The notes: a model not told the origin generated them from the sequence alone. Counted from the first letter of the stretch, positions 9,801 to 17,864 are shown. The stretch: DNA of 24,107 bases from Pleurobrachia bachei (GCA_000695325.1 AVPN01000882.1:1-24107), one strand, 5' to 3'. Numbers and translations: made by a program.

Positions 9801-11872
9801 CAGATGCCCTAAAGTTCGCCCATGAAGCCCTTCTAGAAGCTGATCTAGACGACGATACTAGTCCGGGGGTTAACTGTAAGGACGCTGGAACATTTGAGGA
9901 GGGGCCGTTACTACGGGAGACAATACTGAATTTAACTGCCACCGGTTTGAGCGGTGATATGGATTTCGCTGAAGATGGCACTGCCATCACAACTGCTTAT
10001 GACATCATGAACTTGAAGGATAGCGGGTTTGAGAAGTTAGGATCGTGGAGTGAGCTGCATGGTCTGGTAAACTCAGAGGGGAAGATCGTTGACTGGACCA
10101 AACGTACTGATGTGGTCTATATGAGTCCCCACTTTTGTGGAGGATGACCTTATCCAATGTTGGATTGTCCCAATCATCTGAGGGTTGGCATCGTGCCAGA
10201 AGCCCCTATAGCCTACCTCAATGAGCTCTGTATCAACACCACACAATCTGAGCCTGAGTGTTGGTACGGGTGGTCACCTGATATCATTGCTAAACTCGCC
10301 CACGACCTCCACTTCACATACGAGTATGTCAGACCTGACGATGATAAATATGGGGGGTTGGATCGGGAAACTCTGACTTGGAACGGGATGGTGAAGGACT
10401 TGTTGGACAAGAAAACTGATATGACGATAGCACTGGCAATTAATCAGGATAGGAGCACGTATATCGATTTCACCAGTTCTTTCTTCGAAGATCAGGCCTC
10501 CTTCGTGGTATCTGAATCAAGTGTGGCTAACAGTGGAGATACTTTCTTCTTCCTTAAACCCTTTGATACCGGAGTCTGGATCTCTATTATCTGTCTCATT
10601 ATCCTGATTTCAATACTTATCAGCTGCTTTAGTAAGCTGTCACCTTATGGGAAATATGGAAGGAAAATACATGCTTTCCAGGTGAGAGAGTTATTACACT
10701 TTCAGCTGTTACTAGATTCTATGTAATATGCCTATTTCCCTAAGAATTCTGCCTTTGGCCGGCTAACATTCTAGCTCATTTGGAACCTCATTTGGAACCA
10801 CATTTCTGAAACCACGTCCGTTCCATATAAACTAACCGCTACAATTCTCCCCTCCTAGGTGTGTAAGTGTGAAGACTGCGAGGACCGCCGTAAAGCTCGG
10901 AAAACAGCAGCGTGCACCTTCGAACAAACCAAGAAGTTCAGCTGTGAAGTAGAGAAAGTTGAAGATGACGATACACTACACGACATGTCCCTCTACAACA
11001 TTGTATTTACAGTCGGGACAGGGTTTGTGGGTCAGGGTGGGGAGCATCTCCCGGTGGCACCTTCTGGGAGATTCCTGTTGTTCATGTGGTGGTTGTTCGT
11101 GATGATCATCACGGCTATGTACACAGCCAACTTCACTGCTTATCTCACTCTAGAGAGGAGTGGGGCAGCTATTAACACGATAGAAGCACTACTTGACCAA
11201 GAGATATACAAATGGGGGATTATCGGAGATCGGAACTTGGAATCCCTCATGTTAACCAACCCTAACCCGACCTATCAACAACTCGTCTCCGAAGCCATGG
11301 TACTACGGGATGTTGACCATGGAATTGAGATGGTGAAAGAGGGGATGTTCGTGTTTATCGACGAAAGTAGCGTTCTGACTTTCAACATGGCAGACGACTG
11401 CAGTTCGATACAGACTGACACGGGGAAATTTAGTAATGAGTGGGCCTTTGGACTCCAACCAAATAGCCCCTATCGTACCGCTATCAACCGGATGTTCCTG
11501 GAGTACCGGCAACAGAGTTGGCTAGCCGAGACATGGGATTTCTGGTACATGAGCACAGGTAGTGGCTGTCAAACCAGTGTGGGGTCTGACATCAGGTTCA
11601 ATCTGGAAATCCTGGCAGGGCTGTACTATCTGTTCTTCATTGGTGCTGGACTCAGTTTCATATTTGTTGTGTTAGAGACTCTGTACGCTGCTATGCAGGA
11701 CAATGCCGCTAGTGGGTACAAAAAGGGGTTCTTACGGTGTCTTGGGGCGAGGTTGAGGTTGAAAAGGAAGGAGATTTGGAGTGAATGGATGGAATGTGCT
11801 AGGGGTAGTGTGCTAGGGGGAGGAGCGGGGAACAACAGGAAGCTGACACCAGAGGTGGAACCGACCTTGTAA
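6754..11872 (+). CDS. Ionotropic glutamate receptor subunit, eight exons
   Basis: Ligand-gated cation channel subunit of the plasma membrane. Exons chosen by splice sites and matching phases: 6754-6854, 7798-7877, 8280-8494, 8698-8878, 8989-9112, 9342-9457, 9681-10681, 10859-11872, about 943 codons. A signal peptide (MAGVLILITVLTALASA) leads into a periplasmic-binding-like amino-terminal domain to about residue 427. Next are S1 (about 435-560), M1 (about 571-592), the pore loop (about 649-668), M3 with YTANFTAYLT (695-704), S2, and M4 (about 859-888). The ligand alpha-carboxylate arginine is Arg530 (INQDR) and the acidic S2 residue is Glu775 (FIDES). An in-frame TGA at 10145-10147 (codon 428) separates the two halves, so either the allele is broken or one base is wrong. 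The true start and the exon 1/2 join fit signal peptide and phase well. The final exon is duplicated downstream. Confidence 0.9.
6871..7700. repeat. 21-bp minisatellite, about 39 units, in iGluR intron 1
   Basis: Head-to-tail 21-bp units with core GTGTTGCTAGGAGAC and a variable ATGACA/AGGACA/AAATCA spacer. Roughly 23 central units (about 7180-7650) are identical, while variants gather at both edges, as in an array homogenised from the middle. The unit is a multiple of three and free of stops, so long open frames appear on both strands (a repeated MTVLLGD heptad on plus, MSPSNTV on minus). These are by-products, not proteins. Each unit also fits the loose RFX X-box pattern (RYYNYY, 1-3 bases, RRNRAC) as GTTGCT-A-GGAGAC. 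A short 2x repeat containing TACTGTCACAACGATCCTC follows at about 7705-7750. Confidence 0.95.
8115..8180. repeat. 66-bp near-perfect palindrome in iGluR intron 2
   Basis: Arms starting GATGCAGATGAT and running to GGACACGTG meet at the centre with almost no loop. The right arm carries one extra TA. The centre reads CACGTGCACGTG, two overlapping E-box hexamers. No flanking direct repeat was seen. It could be a fold-back element, a replication scar or a bHLH-protein site pair. Confidence 0.9.
8905..8976. repeat. Three tandem copies of a CTCCTTCATAAAGTG unit in iGluR intron 4
   Basis: The units GGTCCTTCATAAAGTG, TGCTCCTTCATAAAGTG and TGCTCCTTCATAAA lie at about 8911-8976, just before the exon 5 acceptor. 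They may have grown from the region holding the branch point and pyrimidine tract. Confidence 0.75.
9249..9275 (+). repeat. Poly-C tract preceding the extra exon 6 acceptor
   Basis: Runs of ten and nine Cs separated by AA, ending CCAACAG. It serves as the pyrimidine tract for the extra splice acceptor at 9276. Homopolymer length is likely to be variable and error-prone. Confidence 0.8.
9277..9319 (+). pseudogene. Truncated extra copy of iGluR exon 6 with its own acceptor
   Basis: After a poly-C tract and CAG the sequence repeats the start of exon 6 (NEANELDLMREGFV) in the correct phase for exon 5, then reads TAG at 9317-9319. Differences from the real exon 6 (9342) are silent (AGG/CGG, TTT/TTC, GTG/GTT) until TAG replaces TGG. 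Splicing into this site would truncate the receptor early, so it could act as a poison acceptor. It may also be an assembly or duplication scar. Confidence 0.85.
9681..10681 (+). CDS. iGluR exon 7: end of amino-terminal domain, S1 and M1
   Basis: It begins in phase 1 (G|GTGTAATAGG) and ends CAG|GTGAGA in phase 0. It encodes the last lobe of the amino-terminal domain, a linker, S1 from DCPNHLRVGIV, and M1 (TGVWISIICLIILISILISC). The S1 signature TWNGMVKDLL and the INQDRSTYIDF block containing the ligand-binding Arg are clear. The residue corresponding to the usual Thr five positions before that Arg is Ala, and this block resembles GluN1 (INNERAQYIEF) more than AMPA receptors. The in-frame TGA lies in the linker between FCGG and PYPMLD. 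Confidence 0.88.
10859..11872 (+). CDS. iGluR exon 8: pore loop, M3, S2, M4 and C-tail
   Basis: The acceptor CCTCCTAG at 10858 joins in phase 0. The first residues, VCKCEDCEDRR, with further Cys downstream, give five cysteines in the M1-M2 cytoplasmic loop. The pore helix turn is GTGFVGQGGE, placing Gly where AMPA/kainate receptors have the Q/R residue and NMDA receptors Asn. M3 ends in YTANFTAYLTLERSG, S2 contains GIIGDRNLESLM and FIDESS, and M4 is about 30 hydrophobic residues. The tail is short and basic with no PDZ ligand I can identify. The segment from codon ERSG onward is repeated at 12646. Confidence 0.9.
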   Translation: MCKCEDCEDRRKARKTAACTFEQTKKFSCEVEKVEDDDTLHDMSLYNIVFTVGTGFVGQGGEHLPVAPSGRFLLFMWWLFVMIITAMYTANFTAYLTLERSGAAINTIEALLDQEIYKWGIIGDRNLESLMLTNPNPTYQQLVSEAMVLRDVDHGIEMVKEGMFVFIDESSVLTFNMADDCSSIQTDTGKFSNEWAFGLQPNSPYRTAINRMFLEYRQQSWLAETWDFWYMSTGSGCQTSVGSDIRFNLEILAGLYYLFFIGAGLSFIFVVLETLYAAMQDNAASGYKKGFLRCLGARLRLKRKEIWSEWMECARGSVLGGGAGNNRKLTPEVEPTL

Positions 11873-12272
11873 TACAGGTCCCTGATTGACTGATAACCAG
11901 TCACGTGACCTAAATAACGGGTACTGATTGGTTGTTGGGGGAGCGGGAAACTGACTGCCAAGGTGACAATTACAAATGGACTTGTCGTGATGGGTCCATG
12001 GAATGGGTTGCAGGGACTACCACCATGATCTAAACGTGACCCCCCTGATATAACAATGACTTGATATAAAGTGGGTTCCCTTCACTCGGAACTATAATTC
12101 CCCACCCCTAAACACCAAGAATTTATAACGTATGTGGATCGTACATTTGTCTGTGTGTTTGTCTGTGTGGAATCTGCCCCGTACTAAGAAGTTGCTAAAA
12201 ACTAAAAACTCGTTCAGCACAACCTAAGGCTGTGATTGTAAAGAGTGCGTGCTATGCTCACTATCCCCGGGT

Positions 12273-12278
12273 AATAAA
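12273..12278 (+). promoter_or_regulatory. Possible polyadenylation signal of the iGluR gene
   Basis: AATAAA lies about 400 bases after the stop, directly before the small MITE. The same hexamer occurs at 13757-13762 in the duplicated copy. No other AATAAA was noticed between the stop and this point. Confidence 0.35.
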
Positions 12279-12344
12279 CAGTGGGAACCCGATTTACCGG
12301 GCTTCTCGAGGGGTACTAAAGCACGGTAAATCGGGGTCTGACTG
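12279..12344. mobile_element. 66-bp MITE with pogo/Tigger-like terminal inverted repeats
   Basis: The ends read CAGTGGGAACCCGATTTACC and its imperfect complement GGTAAATCGGGGTCTGACTG, with about 25 bases between. The same end sequence recurs at 13763, 14631, 17265 and 21926. CAG-starting ends flanked by TA are typical of the Tc1/mariner-pogo superfamily. It carries no coding capacity. Confidence 0.7.
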
Positions 12345-12467
12345 TGACTCAGCTCCCACCAAATATTGTTCTGTCTGGCGGCGACAGACCCTGATTTGAT
12401 TCGACAGATGGGGTCCTCGGCGCCAGACAGTTGTTGATTGGGACGGCAAAAATACATTAGCGGAAAA

Positions 12468-12645
12468 CTACGTCCAGACGTAGGTTAGACGTAGTTCGGA
12501 CGTACTCCAGACGTATTCCAGACGTAATGGTTTGGGACGTAATCGGTTAGACGTACTACAGACGTACTACAGACGCACTACAGACGTAAAAAAATACGTC
12601 CCAACTACGTTGGGACGTAGTTGAGACGCCCTACAGACGCTCTAC
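12468..12645. repeat. ACGT-rich short tandem array, first block
   Basis: Degenerate 7-11 bp units of the type CTACAGACGTA repeat on both strands, with a hairpin ACGTCCCAACTACGTTGGGACGT inside. The block is CpG-rich compared with its surroundings and is cut off by the start of duplication copy 2. Confidence 0.85.
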
Positions 12646-13356
12646 GGGGCTGCGATTAATACTATTGAAGCACTCCTCGACCAAGAGATATACAAATGGG
12701 GGATAATTGGAGATCGGAACTTGGAGTCCCTCATGTTAACTAACCCTAACCCGACCTACCAACAACTCGTCTCCGAAGCCATGGTACTACGGGATGTTGA
12801 CCATGGAATTGAGATGGTGAAAGAGGGGATGTTCGTGTTTATCGACGAAAGTAGCGTTCTGACTTTCAACATGGCAGACGACTGCAGTTCGATACAGACT
12901 GACACGGGGAAATTTAGTAATGAGTGGGCCTTTGGACTCCAACCAAATAGCCCCTATCGTACCGCTATCAACCGGATGTTCCTGGAGTACCGGCAACAGA
13001 GTTGGCTAGCCGAGACATGGGATTTCTGGTACATGAGCACAGGTAGTGGCTGTCAAACCAGTGTGGGGTCTGACATCAGGTTCAATCTGGAAATCCTGGC
13101 AGGGCTGTACTATCTGTTCTTCATTGGTGCTGGACTTAGTTTTATATTTGTTGTGTTAGAGACTCTGTACGCTGCTATGCAGGACAATGCCGCTAGTGGG
13201 TACAAAAAGGGGTTCTTCAGGTGTCTTGGGGCGAGGTTGAGGTTGAAAAGGAAGGAGATTTGGAGTGAATGGATGGAATGTGCTAGGGGTAGTGTGCTAG
13301 GGGGAGGAGCGGGGAACAACAGGAAGCTGACACCAGAGGTGGAACCGACCTTGTAA
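12646..13356 (+). pseudogene. Duplicated 3' exon fragment of the iGluR gene (S2, M4, tail)
   Basis: The fragment keeps the exon 8 frame from GAAINTIEALL to the stop at 13354-13356, and the protein differs from the parent by one residue (Phe for Leu in KKGFLRC). The 5' side joins directly to ACGT-array DNA with no convincing splice acceptor, so it cannot encode a channel alone. An alternative terminal exon is conceivable only if an acceptor within the array (for example a CAG at about 12634-12636) were used. An in-frame stop lies just upstream, so such an acceptor must be close. Confidence 0.8.
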
Positions 13357-13762
13357 TACAGGTCCCTGATTGACTGATAACCAGTCACGTGACCTAAATA
13401 ACGGGTACTGATTGGTTGTTGGGGGAGCGGGAAACTGACTGCCAAGGTGACAATTACAAATGGACTTGTCGTGATGGGTCCATGGAATGGGTTGCAGGGA
13501 CTACCACCATGATCTAAACGTGACCCCCCTGATATAACAATGACTTGATATAAAGTGGGTTCCCTTCACTCGGAACTATAATTCCCCACCCCTAAACACC
13601 AAGAATTTATAACGTATGTGGATCGTACATTTGTCTGTGTGTTTGTCTGTGTGGAATCTGCCCCGTACTAAGAAGTTGCTAAAAACTAAAAACTCGTTCA
13701 GCACAACCTAAGGCTGTGATTGTAAAGAGTGCGTGCTATGCTCACTATCCCCGGGTAATAAA

Positions 13763-13828
13763 CAGTGGGAACCCGATTTACCGGGCTTCTCGAGGGGTAC
13801 TAAAGCACGGTAAATCGGGGTCTGACTG
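13763..13828. mobile_element. 66-bp MITE, copy inside duplication copy 2
   Basis: A copy of the 12279-12344 element carried along by the 1,484-bp duplication. It is not an independent insertion. Confidence 0.7.
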
Positions 13829-13951
13829 TGACTCAGCTCCCACCAAATATTGTTCTGTCTGGCGGCGACAGACCCTGATTTGATTCGACAGATGGGGTCC
13901 TCGGCGCCAGACAGTTGTTGATTGGGACGGCAAAAATACATTAGCGGAAAA

Positions 13952-14395
13952 CTACGTCCAGACGTAGGTTAGACGTAGTTCGGACGTACTCCAGACGTAT
14001 TCCAGACGTAATGGTTTGGGACGTAATCGGTTAGACGTACTACAGACGTACTACAGACGCACTACAGACGTAAAAAAATACGTCCCAACTACGTTGGGAC
14101 GTAGTTGAGACGCCCTACAGACGCTCTACAGACGCCCTACAGACGTGCTACAAACGTAACAGACGTAGTCCAAACGTAATGGAAAACGCACTATAAACGT
14201 TACGTTTCAGTTAATTCCTGGTTTTCAAATTAGTGTTAGACGCAATGGGACGCAATATGACGCTTTGTGACGCAATGCGACGCAATGGGACGCTTTTGGA
14301 AAATTACGTCTGTAGTACGTCTGAAAGACATGTCTTTAAATTACGTCCCGACATTGTCCGGACGTAGTTCAGACGTAATTCAGGAAATTTTTGTT
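13952..14395. repeat. ACGT-rich short tandem array, second block
   Basis: The first part repeats 12468-12645. It then continues as CTACAGACG, GACGCAATGG and GTCCGGACGTAGTT-like units to about 14395. Reverse-oriented ACGTCTG units near 14308-14330 and 14345-14380 pair with forward units near its start, so the whole block could fold back. It is unlike a simple satellite because the unit length and orientation drift. Confidence 0.8.
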
Positions 14396-14941
14396 TTTTA
14401 AACGTTTTTGGCCAATTCACATGATCTTCGGCTTGTTGTTAAGCGACTGTCGAGCTCTTTCTAAGGGTCATGAGAGTTGTTAAATCTCGATTCAGTGATT
14501 CACTCACGCTAATACATGTACACACTTTTTCAGCTAGATCAAGCTGAACATGTGTTTATTACCAGCGTGTTATAGAAACACTACAAGCAGCACTGTATCG
14601 GGGGATGTTTATCCTACCGGTAAATCAGGGCCCGGTAAATCGGGGTCCGACTGTATATAACAATTCTCCGCACTAAACCAATACACGTATTGGGTCTCTC
14701 TCTAGCTCTCCTCCCTCTCTCTCCCTCCCTCCCATCTCTTTCTCCCTCTGTCACCTGACACCAACATTAGCGAGGTTTGTAACGCGACACTCTCCCACTC
14801 CCCTCTCGTGTTCGTTCTTGTTGTGTACACTGCATACCCAGACTACACACATCTGCAGCCCCTCGTGTCAACCGTTTTTAACCGGGGACACAAACCTTTT
14901 TTAACCAAGACCCTGTTGACCGCCAGAGTTCTATTTGGGTC
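14396..14941. other. Upstream region of EYA with a MITE end and a CT tract
   Basis: It contains a right end of the CAG-type MITE at 14631-14653 (GGTAAATCGGGGTCCGACTG followed by TATA). A pyrimidine tract (CTCTCT and CCTCCC runs) lies at about 14694-14752, about 190 bases before the EYA start codon. No TATA box in a convincing position. The pyrimidine tract may belong to the promoter or 5' UTR. Confidence 0.45.
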
Positions 14942-17235
14942 ATGAGTGCTAGTACCGGAGGAACCACCACAAAACCAGTCGCCCCATCAGCGGCCCAGCC
15001 TGATCTGGAGCGTGTCAGCAAGAGACCCAAGTTAGACCTACCTCGCCCAAAAGATGACGAAGAAGAGGATGTCAGTCATCAGAAAGTAGAGGTTAAGGAG
15101 GAGGGACATGCAATATCAGAAGAGATGGCATCACCTACCCCCGCTATTATAGACCCTCCCACCACCCCGCCAACAACCGCTACCACCACTCCCAAGATGT
15201 CACCAAAAGAACCACCAACACCGGAGGAAGGAGCTTCAAGTTTTGAACCTCTACCAACAACAACCACAACTCAACAGATCTACACCGCTGCAGCAGAGCA
15301 GGCGGCTGCATACTTTGAACAAGACCGGAGGAAAGAAGAATCCACCTACCCAGAATCCTACTTCCCCTCCTATCCAGTCATGTACCCGGGTAACTTCCCA
15401 AACTTCCCAGCACCCCAAAGCCAGTATTACCGGAACAGTGGTAGTGACTACTATTTTGCTGCGTCTGGTCCTGTTCCAAGCTCCCCCGCTACCAGCTACC
15501 CCGGTTATGCTGAGATATGTACCAAGAATAGCTATATCCAACAGCAGGGGAGTGCACCAACATCGCCCACAGCTGGAGGAGGAGGGAGGAGGTCTAAACA
15601 GAGCGGTGGTGGTGGGTCCTATAACAATAACAATAACACGATGGTGTCGGTGAGGACTGAGAAAGCTAATGCTGCTGCCCAGAATTCTATCAAGAAGGTG
15701 TTTGTATGGGATCTGGATGAGACGATTATTATCTTTCATTCTCTGATGACGGAGGCGTATTCGCAGAGTTTTAACAAGGACCCCCAGGTATGTGATGGGG
15801 TAAACAACTAATCAGAACTCGTTACTTAGGTCACGTGACTGGTTATCAGCCAATCAGGGACCAGTATTTCCTAATAACAAGGACCCCCACTCCCCAGGCA
15901 ACGGTGAATCTGGGCTTGAGGATGGAGGATATGATATTCAATCTGGCGGATAATCATTTGTTTTTCAATGATTTGGAGGAATGCGACCAGGTAGAAAGTA
16001 TTGGGCACCAAGTTCAGGAATTTTAGGGCGGGGAGGAGGAGGGGCCGGGGGAGGGAGGGAGGGGGAGGTACTGGGTGCCAAATCGAGAATCGGGTTGGGG
16101 TAACTTTAAGATACTGGGACAGGCAATGCTCCGCATTGGGTTACAAACACCGGGACTTCTTTACCAATTGCCATGATTTTAACTCTTCCTAACATGATTT
16201 TAACACTCCCTAACATCATTTTAACACACTCCCTCCCCATATTCAGGTTCATATAGAGGATGTGGCTAGTAAAGATACAGGACAGGAACTCCAGAATTAT
16301 AACTTCAGTGCCGATGGCTTCAGTGCCCCCGCTCAACCAGGGGCCCTAAATAAGGCATCAGTAGGAGGAGCTGCGTGGTTCAGAAAACTTGCTTTTAGGT
16401 TGGTGTTTGTAAGTTGGGTTGGTCTAAAAAGTTTTCATTTATTTATTTTGTCAGTAGGTCTGACAGTTTTCCTCTGCTTTTCAAATGAGGGTCAGATAAG
16501 AAATTTGACAGTCAATACTCGCAAGAATCTTCAAGAATCTCCCAATACACACGCTGACGCAGGTACAGGAGAATAAGGGAGATTTATACCGCGTGTTCTG
16601 ATAATGTCAACAAGCTACTTGGACCCCAGAAATACCAGCAATGGGTAGGTGTTGGATATATATGCGGGCAGGGGAAAGAATCACGTGCGTACTATGAACT
16701 TGAAATGTTAGAACCCATTTTTTAAGTCCTCCCAGCACCACATGATTGACCCCGGTAGTAGGGCCGGAATACTGCCTCCATAAGTCACTCTCTCACAAAG
16801 AACACTCACGCTCTCTAACAGCATATCAACCCAATATCTCTCTCCCAGGTTGAACTCCGTAACGAGGTGGATTCCATGACAGACAACTGGTTAGGTCTCT
16901 CCATGCAGGCACTACAACTAATCCACCAACGAGAGGACAACATCAACGTTCTAGTCACCACAACACCCCTCGTCCCCGCCCTGGCTAAATGCCTGCTACA
17001 CGGTCTAGGCGAGATGTTCCCGGTGCAGAACATATACAGTGCCTGTACTATCGGGAAACAGAGCTGTTTTGAGAGGATCCAGGCGAGGTTTAGTAACAAA
17101 GTCACGTACATTGCAATTGGAGATAAAGATGATGAAGCGCAGGCTGCTAAAAATCTGGGTTTCCCTTTTTGGAGGATTAACTGTCATCAGGATCTGACAA
17201 ACCTACACGTAGCATTGAGAGAGGAATACCTGTGA
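14942..17235 (+). CDS. EYA: Eyes absent (EYA) transcription cofactor and phosphatase
   Basis: Exons 14942-15787, 15898-15990, 16247-16398, 16563-16644 and 16849-17235 join in matching phases to about 519 residues. EYA binds SIX proteins in the nucleus as a coactivator and has a HAD-type protein phosphatase domain. The first 250 residues are Pro/Ser/Thr/Tyr-rich (for example [18 protein letters not shown]) with a basic SKRPKLD patch, as in EYA transactivation regions. The EYA domain starts near residue 250 with [18 protein letters not shown], where Asp257 is the expected nucleophile and Asp259 the acid. [27 protein letters not shown], the [14 protein letters not shown] join, [19 protein letters not shown], the [11 protein letters not shown] metal-site motif and the terminal REEYL are all present. 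All catalytic motifs look intact. The length is slightly short of the usual 540-600. Confidence 0.95.
15772..15889. repeat. 15-bp direct repeat bracketing EYA intron 1
   Basis: TAACAAGGACCCCCA occurs at 15772-15786, the very end of exon 1, and again at 15875-15889, just before the exon 2 acceptor. The first copy encodes NKDP. The second lies in the intron, where it provides part of the pyrimidine-rich end. The copies are 103 bases apart, almost the whole intron (15788-15897). Confidence 0.85.
15827..15862 (-). repeat. Inverted copy of an iGluR 3' UTR segment in EYA intron 1
   Basis: About 36 bases including TCACGTGACTGGTTATCAG and CCAATCAGGGACC are the reverse complement of 11876-11911 (and 13360-13395), just past the receptor stop, with one difference seen. 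It marks a short dispersed repeat family present near both genes. Confidence 0.85.
16023..16072 (+). repeat. G-rich tract in EYA intron 2, possible G-quadruplex
   Basis: Several runs of three to five Gs (GGGCGGGG, GGGGCCGGGGGAGGGAGGGAGGGGG) lie within 50 bases on the coding strand, starting about 30 bases after the exon 2 donor. Four or more G3 runs with short loops meet the usual quadruplex pattern and could influence splicing. Confidence 0.7.
16171..16236 (+). repeat. Three tandem copies of a branch-point-like unit in EYA intron 2
   Basis: About 24-bp units of the form ATGATTTTAACACTCCCTAAC repeat three times directly before the exon 3 acceptor. Each of the first two ends in CCTAAC, a strong branch-point match, and TTTTAAC gives further candidates. 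Confidence 0.75.
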
Positions 17236-17783
17236 GATACTAGGAAGAAAGGAGAGAGAGAAGTTCAGACCCTGATTTACCGGGATCCCCGGGGGTAGAA
17301 ATCAAAGGAGAGATAGAGAAGTAGAATTCTTTGAGGTAAACTCTGAGCCATGATAGACGTTATAGACAGTCAAGGTTTCTAGAGATTTTTGCAAGAGAGT
17401 GCGTGTTTTTAAAACGGGGCAGGTACCCTAACTTTATCTGTTTATGTTTGTTTCTGGAGCAAGAAATTACTTTTATCTCAATATCAAAATTATGCCACTG
17501 GTGGGAGATTTTAGAATTAAAAAAAGGGGATGAGCAATGAGCAATGAGCATGCAATGAGAGTTCGTCTCAACGTAAAGTCACATGCCATGTAAAATCTAT
17601 GTCAAAAATGTAAAAAACTTAGTCAAGTCATGTCACATCTAACGTACCCAAGTCATGTAGCGAGTTGTCATCAATGGGTCCTCATCGTCAGCTGTAGCAC
17701 AACACCGAACCTAGATATGAGATATCGTTATGTTATGAGAATTTAACAAGATGAGTTATGAGAACTTGAATGAGGATGAGGGA

Positions 17784-17831
<48 letters not shown>

Positions 17832-17864
17832 AAGAGACAAAAAAGAGACAGAGACTACACTCAC
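17236..17864. other. EYA 3' flank and intron of the minus-strand JIP gene
   Basis: No exon recognised. A CAG-type MITE end (CAGACCCTGATTTACCGGG) starts at 17265, 30 bases after the EYA stop. A GT then GA microsatellite occupies about 17785-17840 with a purine-rich extension to 17855. No AATAAA was noted soon after the stop; an ATTAAA-like site lies near 17516. Confidence 0.5.
17785..17840 (+). repeat. GT/GA microsatellite
   Basis: GTGTGTGTGTGTGAGAGAG passes into about 18 GA dinucleotides and then GAAAG units. On the minus strand it is a CT tract lying just downstream of the JIP exon donor at 17864, within the intron. Confidence 0.95.

Larger units (their letters stand above)
11162..12645 (+). 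repeat. Tandem duplication, copy 1 (1,484 bp)
   Basis: It runs from inside exon 8 (GGGGC of the ERSG-Ala codons) through the stop, 3' UTR, a small MITE and part of the ACGT array. Copy 2 starts directly at 12646. The offset is exactly 1,484 throughout. This unit belongs to the full-length gene. Confidence 0.95.
12646..14129 (+). repeat. Tandem duplication, copy 2 (1,484 bp)
   Basis: It begins GGGGCTGCGATT immediately after copy 1 and ends inside the ACGT array, which then continues to about 14395. The first 130 bases carry about a dozen substitutions against copy 1, all silent. A second cluster lies near 13135-13220 and the remainder is essentially identical. Confidence 0.95.

Noticed and set aside
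10145-10147. Selenocysteine codon
   Set aside because: iGluRs are not known selenoproteins and the position is a variable linker. A single-base variant of TGG is simpler.
11303-13445. Minus-strand open frames of 69 and 111 codons repeated at an offset of 1,484
   Set aside because: They lie antisense to the receptor exon and appear twice only because of the tandem duplication.
15079-15739. Several open frames overlapping EYA exon 1 on both strands
   Set aside because: They are shadows of the Pro/Thr-rich, stop-poor EYA N-terminus. EYA is supported by domain similarity and splicing.
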